A stretch of DNA of 64,000 nucleotides from Escherichia coli. GTDB lineage: Bacteria > Pseudomonadota > Gammaproteobacteria > Enterobacterales > Enterobacteriaceae. The notes under the pieces were generated by a model, which was given only the letters and a program-made list of their open reading frames with translations, ran no database searches and was not told the DNA's origin. The stretch lies in assembly GCF_036503815.1 (NCBI RefSeq), contig NZ_AP027764.1:4650001-4714000 (forward strand), read 5' to 3'. This document shows, one piece after another, positions 41,854 to 50,083 of the stretch. Both the position numbers and the translations under genes were made by a program. The first letter of the stretch is position 1, and each line of letters opens with the position of its first letter.

Positions 41854-43005
41854 ATGAAAAACAAATTACCGCCATTTATCGAGATTTACCGTGCTCTGAT
41901 TGCCACACCTTCAATAAGCGCCACGGAAGAGGCACTCGATCAAAGCAATGCAGATTTAATCACTCTGCTGGCGGACTGGTTTAAAGATTTGGGCTTCAAT
42001 GTGGAAGTGCAGCCCGTGCCGGGAACTCGCAACAAATTTAATATGCTGGCAAGTACCGGACAGGGAGCTGGCGGTTTGCTGCTGGCGGGGCATACCGATA
42101 CGGTGCCATTTGATGACGGCCGCTGGACGCGCGATCCGTTTACGCTGACAGAGCATGACGGCAAGCTTTACGGCTTAGGCACCGCCGACATGAAAGGCTT
42201 TTTTGCGTTTATCCTCGATGCACTACGCGATGTCGACGTCACGAAACTGAAAAAACCGCTCTACATTCTGGCGACTGCCGATGAAGAGACCAGTATGGCA
42301 GGAGCGCGTTATTTTGCCGAAACTACCGCCCTGCGCCCGGATTGCGCCATCATTGGCGAACCGACGTCACTACAACCGGTACGTGCACATAAAGGTCATA
42401 TCTCTAACGCCATCCGTATTCAGGGCCAGTCGGGCCACTCCAGCGATCCAGCACGCGGAGTTAACGCGATCGAATTGATGCACGACGCCATCGGGCATAT
42501 TTTGCAATTGCGCGATAATCTGAAAGAACGTTATCACTACGAAGCATTTACCGTGCCATACCCTACGCTCAACCTCGGGCATATTCACGGTGGCGATGCA
42601 TCTAACCGTATTTGCGCTTGCTGTGAGTTGCATATGGATATTCGTCCGCTGCCAGGCATGACACTCAATGAACTTAATGGTTTGCTCAACGATGCATTGG
42701 CTCCGGTGAGCGAGCGCTGGCCGGGTCGTCTGACGGTCGACGAGCTGCATCCACCGATTCCTGGCTATGAATGCCCACCGAATCATCAACTGGTTGAAGT
42801 GGTTGAGAAATTGCTCGGAGCAAAGACCGAAGTAGTGAACTACTGTACCGAAGCGCCGTTTATTCAGACGTTATGCCCGACGCTGGTGCTGGGACCTGGC
42901 TCAATTAATCAGGCTCATCAGCCTGATGAATACCTGGAGACACGGTTTATCAAGCCCACCCGCGAACTGATCACCCAGGTGATTCACCATTTCTGCTGGC
43001 ATTAA
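41854..43005 (+). CDS. argE: Acetylornithine deacetylase ArgE
   Basis: M20-family di-zinc hydrolase of 383 residues that releases ornithine from N-acetylornithine. Metal-site residues are visible as H80 and D82 (AGHTDTVP), D112 (GTADMKG) and E144/E145 (TADEET). The longer frame from 41815 runs through the operator and is disregarded; the ATG at 41854 gives the family length. It is transcribed opposite to argCBH. Confidence 0.98.
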   Translation: MKNKLPPFIEIYRALIATPSISATEEALDQSNADLITLLADWFKDLGFNVEVQPVPGTRNKFNMLASTGQGAGGLLLAGHTDTVPFDDGRWTRDPFTLTEHDGKLYGLGTADMKGFFAFILDALRDVDVTKLKKPLYILATADEETSMAGARYFAETTALRPDCAIIGEPTSLQPVRAHKGHISNAIRIQGQSGHSSDPARGVNAIELMHDAIGHILQLRDNLKERYHYEAFTVPYPTLNLGHIHGGDASNRICACCELHMDIRPLPGMTLNELNGLLNDALAPVSERWPGRLTVDELHPPIPGYECPPNHQLVEVVEKLLGAKTEVVNYCTEAPFIQTLCPTLVLGPGSINQAHQPDEYLETRFIKPTRELITQVIHHFCWH

Positions 43006-43306
43006 AACGTAGGCCAAACAATGTCGGATGCGATGCTTGCGCATCTTATCCGACCTACACCTTTGGTGTTACTCAAGGCGATTTTTTAACATTTCCATAA
43101 GTTACGCTTATTTAAAGCGTCGTGAATTTAATGGCGTAAATTCCTGCTATTTATTCGTTTGCTGAAGCGATTTCGCAGCATTTGACGTCATCGCTTTTAC
43201 GTGGCTTTATAAAAGACGACGAAAAGCAAAGCCCGAGCATATTCGCGCCAATGCGACGTGAAGGATACAGGGCTATCAAACGATAAGATGGGGTGTCTGG
43301 GGTAAT
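43006..43306 (+). promoter_or_regulatory. argE-ppc intergenic region with REP
   Basis: 301 bp without a gene. The left end has a REP-like palindrome (listed next). The rest should hold the ppc promoter; an AT-rich block lies at 43078-43160 and a GTGAAGGATA segment close to the start, but no convincing hexamer pair was identified. Confidence 0.5.
43023..43054. repeat. REP-like element after argE
   Basis: Imperfect palindrome GTCGGATGCG ... CGCATCTTATCCGAC just after argE, the common extragenic REP type ending in CCTAC. Confidence 0.8.
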
Positions 43307-45958
43307 ATGAACGAACAATATTCCGCATTGCGTAGTAATGTCAGTATGCTCGGCAAAGTGCTGGGGGAAACCATCAAGGATGCGTTGGGAGAACACATTC
43401 TTGAACGCGTTGAAACTATCCGTAAGTTGTCCAAATCTTCACGCGCTGGCAATGATGCTAACCGCCAGGAGTTGCTCACCACTTTACAAAATTTGTCGAA
43501 CGACGAGCTGCTGCCCGTTGCGCGTGCGTTTAGTCAGTTCCTGAATCTGGCTAACACCGCCGAGCAATACCATAGCATTTCGCCGAAAGGCGAAGCAGCC
43601 AGCAATCCGGAAGTGATCGCCCGCACCCTGCGTAAACTGAAAAACCAGCCGGAACTGAGCGAAGACACCATCAAAAAAGCAGTTGAATCGCTGTCGCTGG
43701 AACTGGTCCTCACGGCTCACCCAACCGAAATTACCCGTCGTACGCTGATCCACAAAATGGTGGAAGTGAACGCCTGCTTAAAACAGCTCGACAACAAAGA
43801 TATCGCCGACTACGAACATAACCAGCTGATGCGCCGCCTGCGCCAGTTGATCGCCCAGTCATGGCATACCGATGAAATCCGTAAGCTGCGCCCAAGCCCG
43901 GTAGATGAGGCCAAATGGGGCTTTGCCGTAGTAGAAAACAGCCTGTGGCAAGGCGTACCGAATTACCTGCGCGAACTGAACGAACAACTGGAAGAGAACC
44001 TCGGCTACAAACTACCCGTCGAATTTGTTCCGGTGCGTTTTACCTCGTGGATGGGTGGCGACCGCGACGGAAACCCGAACGTCACTGCCGATATCACCCG
44101 CCACGTCCTGCTGCTCAGCCGCTGGAAAGCCACCGATCTGTTCCTGAAAGATATTCAAGTTCTGGTTTCTGAACTGTCGATGGTTGAAGCAACTCCGGAA
44201 CTGCTGGCGCTGGTCGGCGAAGAAGGTGCCGCAGAACCGTATCGCTATCTGATGAAAAACCTGCGTTCCCGCTTGATGGCGACACAGGCATGGCTGGAAG
44301 CGCGCCTGAAAGGTGAAGAAGTACCAAAACCAGAGGGTCTGCTGACGCAGAACGAAGAACTGTGGGAGCCGCTCTACGCTTGCTACCAGTCCCTTCAGGC
44401 GTGTGGCATGGGTATTATTGCCAACGGCGATCTGCTCGACACCCTGCGCCGCGTGAAATGTTTCGGTGTACCGCTGGTCCGTATTGATATCCGTCAGGAG
44501 AGCACCCGTCATACCGAAGCGCTGGGCGAACTGACCCGCTACCTCGGCATCGGCGACTATGAAAGCTGGTCAGAGGCCGACAAACAGGCGTTCCTGATCC
44601 GCGAACTGAACTCCAAACGCCCTCTTCTGCCGCGTAACTGGCAACCGAGCGCCGAAACGCGCGAAGTACTTGATACCTGTCAGGTAATTGCTGAAGCACC
44701 GCAAGGTTCCATTGCCGCCTACGTGATCTCGATGGCAAAAACGCCGTCCGACGTACTGGCTGTACACCTGCTGCTGAAAGAAGCGGGTATTGGATTTGCG
44801 ATGCCGGTTGCACCGCTGTTTGAAACCCTTGATGACCTGAACAACGCCAACGATGTCATGACCCAGTTGCTCAATATCGACTGGTATCGCGGCCTGATTC
44901 AGGGCAAACAGATGGTGATGATTGGCTATTCCGACTCAGCAAAAGATGCGGGGGTGATGGCGGCTTCCTGGGCACAATATCAGGCACAGGATGCATTAAT
45001 CAAAACCTGCGAAAAAGCGGGTATTGAACTGACGCTGTTCCACGGCCGCGGCGGTTCCATTGGTCGCGGCGGCGCACCTGCCCATGCGGCGCTGCTGTCA
45101 CAACCGCCAGGAAGCCTGAAAGGCGGCCTGCGCGTGACCGAACAGGGCGAGATGATCCGCTTTAAATATGGTCTGCCAGAAATCACCGTTAGCAGCCTGT
45201 CGCTGTACACCGGGGCGATTCTGGAAGCCAACCTGCTGCCACCGCCGGAGCCGAAAGAGAGCTGGCGTCGCATTATGGATGAACTGTCAGTCATCTCCTG
45301 CGATCTCTACCGTGGCTACGTACGTGAAAACAAAGATTTTGTGCCGTACTTCCGCTCCGCTACGCCGGAACAAGAGCTGGGCAAACTGCCGTTGGGTTCA
45401 CGTCCGGCGAAACGTCGCCCGACCGGCGGCGTCGAGTCACTGCGCGCCATTCCGTGGATTTTTGCCTGGACACAAAACCGCCTGATGCTCCCCGCCTGGC
45501 TGGGTGCAGGTACGGCGCTGCAAAAAGTGGTCGAAGATGGCAAGCAGAGCGAACTGGAAGCCATGTGCCGCGACTGGCCATTCTTCTCGACGCGTCTCGG
45601 CATGCTGGAGATGGTCTTCGCCAAAGCAGACCTGTGGCTGGCGGAATACTATGATCAACGTCTGGTAGACAAAGCATTATGGCCGTTAGGTAAAGAGTTA
45701 CGTAATCTGCAAGAAGAAGACATCAAAGTGGTGCTGGCGATTGCCAACGATTCTCACCTGATGGCCGATCTGCCGTGGATTGCGGAGTCTATTCAGCTGC
45801 GAAATATTTACACCGACCCACTGAACGTATTGCAGGCCGAGTTGCTGCACCGCTCCCGCCAGGCAGAAAAAGAAGGCCAGGAACCGGATCCTCGCGTCGA
45901 GCAAGCGTTAATGGTTACTATTGCCGGGATTGCGGCAGGTATGCGTAATACCGGCTAA
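43307..45958 (+). CDS. ppc: Phosphoenolpyruvate carboxylase
   Basis: Adds bicarbonate to PEP to make oxaloacetate, the main anaplerotic reaction in E. coli; activated by acetyl-CoA and fructose bisphosphate and inhibited by aspartate. 883 residues. Catalytic His lies in VLTAHPTEITRRTL and the glycine-rich arginine loop is FHGRGGSIGRGG; both are intact, as is the C-terminal MVTIAGIAAGMRNTG ending in the conserved NTG. It stands alone, with its own terminator. Confidence 0.99.
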   Translation: MNEQYSALRSNVSMLGKVLGETIKDALGEHILERVETIRKLSKSSRAGNDANRQELLTTLQNLSNDELLPVARAFSQFLNLANTAEQYHSISPKGEAASNPEVIARTLRKLKNQPELSEDTIKKAVESLSLELVLTAHPTEITRRTLIHKMVEVNACLKQLDNKDIADYEHNQLMRRLRQLIAQSWHTDEIRKLRPSPVDEAKWGFAVVENSLWQGVPNYLRELNEQLEENLGYKLPVEFVPVRFTSWMGGDRDGNPNVTADITRHVLLLSRWKATDLFLKDIQVLVSELSMVEATPELLALVGEEGAAEPYRYLMKNLRSRLMATQAWLEARLKGEEVPKPEGLLTQNEELWEPLYACYQSLQACGMGIIANGDLLDTLRRVKCFGVPLVRIDIRQESTRHTEALGELTRYLGIGDYESWSEADKQAFLIRELNSKRPLLPRNWQPSAETREVLDTCQVIAEAPQGSIAAYVISMAKTPSDVLAVHLLLKEAGIGFAMPVAPLFETLDDLNNANDVMTQLLNIDWYRGLIQGKQMVMIGYSDSAKDAGVMAASWAQYQAQDALIKTCEKAGIELTLFHGRGGSIGRGGAPAHAALLSQPPGSLKGGLRVTEQGEMIRFKYGLPEITVSSLSLYTGAILEANLLPPPEPKESWRRIMDELSVISCDLYRGYVRENKDFVPYFRSATPEQELGKLPLGSRPAKRRPTGGVESLRAIPWIFAWTQNRLMLPAWLGAGTALQKVVEDGKQSELEAMCRDWPFFSTRLGMLEMVFAKADLWLAEYYDQRLVDKALWPLGKELRNLQEEDIKVVLAIANDSHLMADLPWIAESIQLRNIYTDPLNVLQAELLHRSRQAEKEGQEPDPRVEQALMVTIAGIAAGMRNTG

Positions 45959-45974
45959 TCTTCCCCCCTCCTGC

Positions 45975-46003
45975 AAACCCTCGTGCTTTTGCGCGAGGGT
46001 TTT
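45975..46003 (+). terminator. ppc terminator
   Basis: Stem AAACCCTCG with CGAGGGTTT around TGCTTTTGCG, followed by TTC, 16 bp after the ppc stop. Confidence 0.88.
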
Positions 46004-46141
46004 CTGAAATACTTCTGTTCTAACACCCTCGTTTTCAATATATTTCTGTCTGCATTTTATTCAAATTCTGGATATCCCTTCAGATATCCTTAAGGAATTG
46101 TCGTTACATTCGGCGATATTTTTTCAAGACAGGTTCTTACT

Positions 46142-47875
46142 ATGCATTCCACAGAAGTCCAGGCTAAACCTCTTTTTAGCTGGAAAGCCCTGGGTTGGGC
46201 ACTGCTCTACTTTTGGTTTTTCTCTACTCTGCTACAGGCCATTATTTACATCAGTGGTTATAGTGGCACTAACGGCATTCGCGACTCGCTGTTATTCAGT
46301 TCGCTGTGGTTGATCCCGGTATTCCTCTTTCCGAAGCGGATTAAAATTATTGCCGCAGTAATCGGCGTGGTGCTATGGGCGGCCTCTCTGGCGGCGCTGT
46401 GCTACTACGTCATCTACGGTCAGGAGTTCTCGCAGAGCGTTCTGTTTGTGATGTTCGAAACCAACACCAACGAAGCCAGCGAGTATTTAAGCCAGTATTT
46501 CAGCCTGAAAATTGTGCTTATCGCGCTGGCCTATACGGCGGTGGCAGTTCTGCTGTGGACACGCCTGCGCCCGGTCTATATTCCAAAGCCGTGGCGTTAT
46601 GTTGTCTCTTTTGCCCTGCTTTATGGCTTGATTCTGCATCCGATCGCCATGAATACGTTTATCAAAAACAAGCCGTTTGAGAAAACGTTGGATAACCTGG
46701 CATCGCGTATGGAGCCTGCCGCACCGTGGCAATTCCTGACCGGCTATTATCAGTATCGTCAGCAACTAAACTCGCTAACAAAGCTACTGAATGAAAATAA
46801 TGCCTTGCCGCCGCTGGCTAATTTCAAAGATGAATCGGGTAACGAACCGCGCACCTTAGTGCTGGTGATTGGCGAGTCGACCCAGCGTGGACGCATGAGT
46901 CTGTACGGTTATCCGCGTGAAACCACGCCGGAGCTGGATGCGCTGCATAAAACCGATCCGAATCTGACCGTGTTTAATAACGTGGTGACGTCTCGTCCGT
47001 ACACCATTGAAATCCTGCAGCAGGCGCTGACTTTTGCCAATGAAAAGAACCCGGATCTGTATCTGACGCAGCCGTCGCTGATGAACATGATGAAACAGGC
47101 GGGTTATAAAACCTTCTGGATCACCAACCAGCAGACGATGACCGCCCGCAATACCATGCTGACGGTATTTTCGCGCCAGACCGACAAGCAGTACTACATG
47201 AACCAGCAACGTACGCAGAGTGCGCGTGAATACGACACCAACGTGCTGAAGCCGTTCCAGGAAGTGCTGAATGACCCTGCACCGAAGAAACTGATCATCG
47301 TTCATCTGCTGGGTACGCATATCAAATACAAATACCGCTACCCGGAAAATCAGGGCAAGTTTGATGGCAATACCGATCATGTTCCGCCGGGACTAAGCGC
47401 AGAAGAGCTGGAGTCATATAACGATTATGATAACGCTAACCTGTATAACGATCATGTGGTTGCCAGCCTGATTAAAGACTTTAAAGCAGCAGACCCGAAC
47501 GGTTTCCTGGTTTACTTCTCTGACCACGGTGAAGAGGTTTACGACACGCCGCCGCACAAAACTCAGGGGCGTAATGAGGACAACCCGACGCGTCATATGT
47601 ACACCATTCCGTTCTTGCTGTGGACGTCAGAAAAATGGCAGGCAACTCATCCGCGTGATTTCTCGCAGGATGTTGATCGTAAATACAGCCTGGCGGAGCT
47701 TATCCACACCTGGTCAGATTTGGCAGGCTTATCTTACGACGGTTACGACCCAACCCGCTCGGTGGTAAACCCACAGTTCAAAGAAACCACCCGCTGGATT
47801 GGTAACCCGTATAAGAAAAACGCACTGATCGATTACGACACGCTGCCGTATGGCGATCAGGTGGGTAATCAGTAA
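46142..47875 (+). CDS. eptC: LPS heptose phosphoethanolamine transferase EptC
   Basis: Inner-membrane enzyme that adds phosphoethanolamine to the heptose I phosphate of the LPS core. 577 residues: five hydrophobic segments in the first ~190 residues, then a periplasmic alkaline-phosphatase-like domain. The metal site nucleophile is probably T247 in VIGESTQRGRMSLYGY; the SDHGEEVYD and DNPTRHMYTIPFLLW segments supply further zinc ligands. It follows ppc but has its own space upstream. Older name yijP/cptA. Confidence 0.95.
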   Translation: MHSTEVQAKPLFSWKALGWALLYFWFFSTLLQAIIYISGYSGTNGIRDSLLFSSLWLIPVFLFPKRIKIIAAVIGVVLWAASLAALCYYVIYGQEFSQSVLFVMFETNTNEASEYLSQYFSLKIVLIALAYTAVAVLLWTRLRPVYIPKPWRYVVSFALLYGLILHPIAMNTFIKNKPFEKTLDNLASRMEPAAPWQFLTGYYQYRQQLNSLTKLLNENNALPPLANFKDESGNEPRTLVLVIGESTQRGRMSLYGYPRETTPELDALHKTDPNLTVFNNVVTSRPYTIEILQQALTFANEKNPDLYLTQPSLMNMMKQAGYKTFWITNQQTMTARNTMLTVFSRQTDKQYYMNQQRTQSAREYDTNVLKPFQEVLNDPAPKKLIIVHLLGTHIKYKYRYPENQGKFDGNTDHVPPGLSAEELESYNDYDNANLYNDHVVASLIKDFKAADPNGFLVYFSDHGEEVYDTPPHKTQGRNEDNPTRHMYTIPFLLWTSEKWQATHPRDFSQDVDRKYSLAELIHTWSDLAGLSYDGYDPTRSVVNPQFKETTRWIGNPYKKNALIDYDTLPYGDQVGNQ

Positions 47876-47949
47876 ATGACCTTTGTATCGCGTCTGGCGC
47901 TATTTGCCGGATGCGATACTGGCACAATGTTTACATCGCACTCCCATCA

Positions 47950-47976
47950 GGCCACACTTTTCAGGTGGCCTTTTTT
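47950..47976 (+). terminator. eptC terminator
   Basis: Stem GGCCAC with GTGGCC followed by six T residues, about 75 bp past the stop. A REP-like half (TGCCGGATGCGATACTGGCA, about 47905-47924) lies between. Confidence 0.85.
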
Positions 47977-48023
47977 CATAATGCCAGTTACTGTTTTCCC
48001 GTCTACATACCTAAGGGAATAAC

Positions 48024-48875
48024 ATGTATCACGACGTCAGCTATCTGCTCTCCCGCCTGATCAACGGCCCGCTGTCGCTGCGCCAGATTTACTTTGCCAG
48101 CAGCAACGGTCCGGTGCCCGATCTCGCATATCGGGTCGATTTTCCACGGCTGGAAATTGTGCTGGAAGGCGAGTTTGTTGATACCGGCGCTGGAGCAACG
48201 TTAGTTCCCGGCGATGTACTGTACGTTCCCACTGGCGGCTGGAATTTCCCACAATGGAAAACACCCGCTACCACCTTTAGCGTGCTGTTTGGCAAACAAC
48301 AACTCGGCTTCAGCGTCGTGCAATGGGATGGTAAGCAGTATCAAAATCTGGCGAAGCAACACGTCGCCCGACGCGGCCCGCGCATTGGTTCTTTTCTGCT
48401 ACAAACGCTCAATGAAATGCAAATGCAGCCACAGGAGCAGCAAACGGCAAGGCTTATCGTCACCAGCCTGCTTAGCCACTGCCGCGATTTGCTCGGCAGC
48501 CAAATCCAGACCGCCTCACGCAGCCAGGCACTATTTGAAGCTATTCGCGATTATATCGACGAACACTATGCCACCGCGCTTACCCGCGAATCTGTCGCAC
48601 AGGCATTCTATATTTCACCAAACTATCTCTCGCACCTGTTTCAAAAAACGGGGGCCATTGGTTTTAACGAATACCTGAATCACACGCGACTGGAGCACGC
48701 TAAGACGTTATTGAAAGGCTATGACCTGAAGGTAAAAGAAGTGGCGCACGCCTGCGGCTTTGTCGACAGCAACTACTTCTGCCGTCTGTTTCGTAAAAAC
48801 ACCGAACGCTCGCCGTCGGAATATCGTCGGCAGTACCACAGCCAACTGACAGAAAAACCGACTACTCCAGAATAA
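48024..48875 (+). CDS. yijO: AraC-family transcriptional regulator YijO
   Basis: 283 residues. The N-terminal half is a cupin-like sensor domain (GDVLYVPTGGWNFP near 65). The C-terminal ~110 residues hold two helix-turn-helix motifs, LTRESVAQAFYISPNYLSHL and VKEVAHACGFVDSNYFCRLF, and end with the family hallmark FRKNTERSPSEYRRQ. Target genes are unknown to me. It converges on the frw/pfl operon, overlapping frwD by 14 bp, so a role in regulating that cluster is plausible but unproven. Confidence 0.93.
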   Translation: MYHDVSYLLSRLINGPLSLRQIYFASSNGPVPDLAYRVDFPRLEIVLEGEFVDTGAGATLVPGDVLYVPTGGWNFPQWKTPATTFSVLFGKQQLGFSVVQWDGKQYQNLAKQHVARRGPRIGSFLLQTLNEMQMQPQEQQTARLIVTSLLSHCRDLLGSQIQTASRSQALFEAIRDYIDEHYATALTRESVAQAFYISPNYLSHLFQKTGAIGFNEYLNHTRLEHAKTLLKGYDLKVKEVAHACGFVDSNYFCRLFRKNTERSPSEYRRQYHSQLTEKPTTPE

Positions 48876-49203
48876 GATGGGTTTGCTGCGGCGCAGAAAG
48901 CACTTTGCGCACCGCGCTCATTACCCGCTGCGGCTCACGCAGGAATGCGTAGATGCTGCATTGCACATAGCGGCAATGTTCAAATCGCTCGGCACCGGCA
49001 AGCTCGATATCCGTAATTAACAGCGCAACATCCGCCCGACGGATATCCTCGTCCGCTAAACGATTCTCCGTCCCCAGCGCGCCCTGAGTTTCAATGCTGA
49101 CGCCCCACTTCTCTAACTGGCACAACTTTTCCAGCCGTTCCGCCGCCATATAAGTATGCGCCACGCCACTGACGCAGGCGGTTACTGCCACCAGGTATGC
49201 CAT
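48862..49203 (-). CDS. frwD: PTS fructose-like EIIB component FrwD
   Basis: 113-residue EIIB domain of the fructose family; phosphocysteine C10 lies in the canonical loop TACVSGVAHTYMAAE (CPSGVAHT in FrwB). It starts one base after the pflC stop and is the last gene of frwCB-pflDC-frwD. It is the second EIIB of the operon. Its C-terminal extension relative to FrwB is short. Its last 14 bp overlap yijO on the other strand. Confidence 0.93.
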   Translation of the reverse strand: MAYLVAVTACVSGVAHTYMAAERLEKLCQLEKWGVSIETQGALGTENRLADEDIRRADVALLITDIELAGAERFEHCRYVQCSIYAFLREPQRVMSAVRKVLSAPQQTHLILE

Positions 49204-49204
49204 T

Positions 49205-50083
49205 TTAACCTCCCACGGTAACCTGAAATCCGGCCCGTTCTGCCATTTCGCGCATCGTTGTCACATCGGCTGACGACGGCGCAGGCACCTCTTTCATCGA
49301 CCATGTTTTCCCCAGCAGGCGGTATTTCGGTTCGCCGTACTGGTGAAACGGTAACAGATGGATCTGCCTGATATTCAGCGGGATCAGTACGTCCAGCGCC
49401 TGCTGCATATTCTCCCGACTGAGCGTGAAACCTGGGATCAGTGGCAAGCGCGGTATCACATTAACACCTTCGCTCACCAGCAAACGCAGGTTCTCCAGCA
49501 CGCGCGGCATGTTCATCTTCACCACATCCCGCGCCTGAGTTGCATCCATTATTTTTAAATCGAACAACACTTCATCGCACAATTTCGCCAGCGGTAACAA
49601 CTTGCTGGTCGGCGCGTCTCCGGCAGTTTCAATGGCGCATGACACGCCCCACAGACGAAGTCGCTGTAAAAAACGGGTAGCAAACTCCGCCTGCATTAAC
49701 ACTTCGCCGCCAGAAAGCGTGACGCCGCCGCCGGACGTGCGAAAGAAAATGTCATCTTTCATCACTTCCCGTTCCAGCGCGTCAAGGCTGATATCGCGAC
49801 CAATCCGTTCAAACGCGCCGGAGGGGCATTCATCCGCATCACGCAAACATTTTGCGCAGTGCAGGCATTTCGCCTCTCTGCGCACCGTCTGGATTTTGCC
49901 GGAGATCGACTCCGGATTAGCACACCACGGGCAAAGATGCGGGCAGCCTTTAAAAAAGACCACCGTACGAATGCCCTCGCCGTCATTCAGTGAATAACGC
50001 TGAATGTTGAAAATGCGCGCCACATCATCGCGGCGCGTTTCCACAACGTTACAGCTGATGCGCTGTCCGGCGGATGATGTCAT
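49205..50083 (-). CDS. pflC: Glycyl-radical activating enzyme PflC
   Basis: Radical SAM activase that generates the glycyl radical on its partner PflD. 292 residues. The SAM cluster is C47, C51 and C54 (GCPHLCPWC), followed by ferredoxin-like cysteines (CLHCAKCLRDADEC) that hold extra Fe-S clusters, typical of activases other than PflA. The start at 50083 (MTSSAGQ) gives the family length; nine earlier codons lie inside pflD. It overlaps pflD by 35 bp and precedes frwD by 1 bp. Function requires anaerobiosis. Confidence 0.95.
   Translation of the reverse strand: MTSSAGQRISCNVVETRRDDVARIFNIQRYSLNDGEGIRTVVFFKGCPHLCPWCANPESISGKIQTVRREAKCLHCAKCLRDADECPSGAFERIGRDISLDALEREVMKDDIFFRTSGGGVTLSGGEVLMQAEFATRFLQRLRLWGVSCAIETAGDAPTSKLLPLAKLCDEVLFDLKIMDATQARDVVKMNMPRVLENLRLLVSEGVNVIPRLPLIPGFTLSRENMQQALDVLIPLNIRQIHLLPFHQYGEPKYRLLGKTWSMKEVPAPSSADVTTMREMAERAGFQVTVGG

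Noticed and set aside
47905..47924. Full REP element after eptC
   Set aside because: Only one arm fits the REP consensus well; mentioned as a half only.
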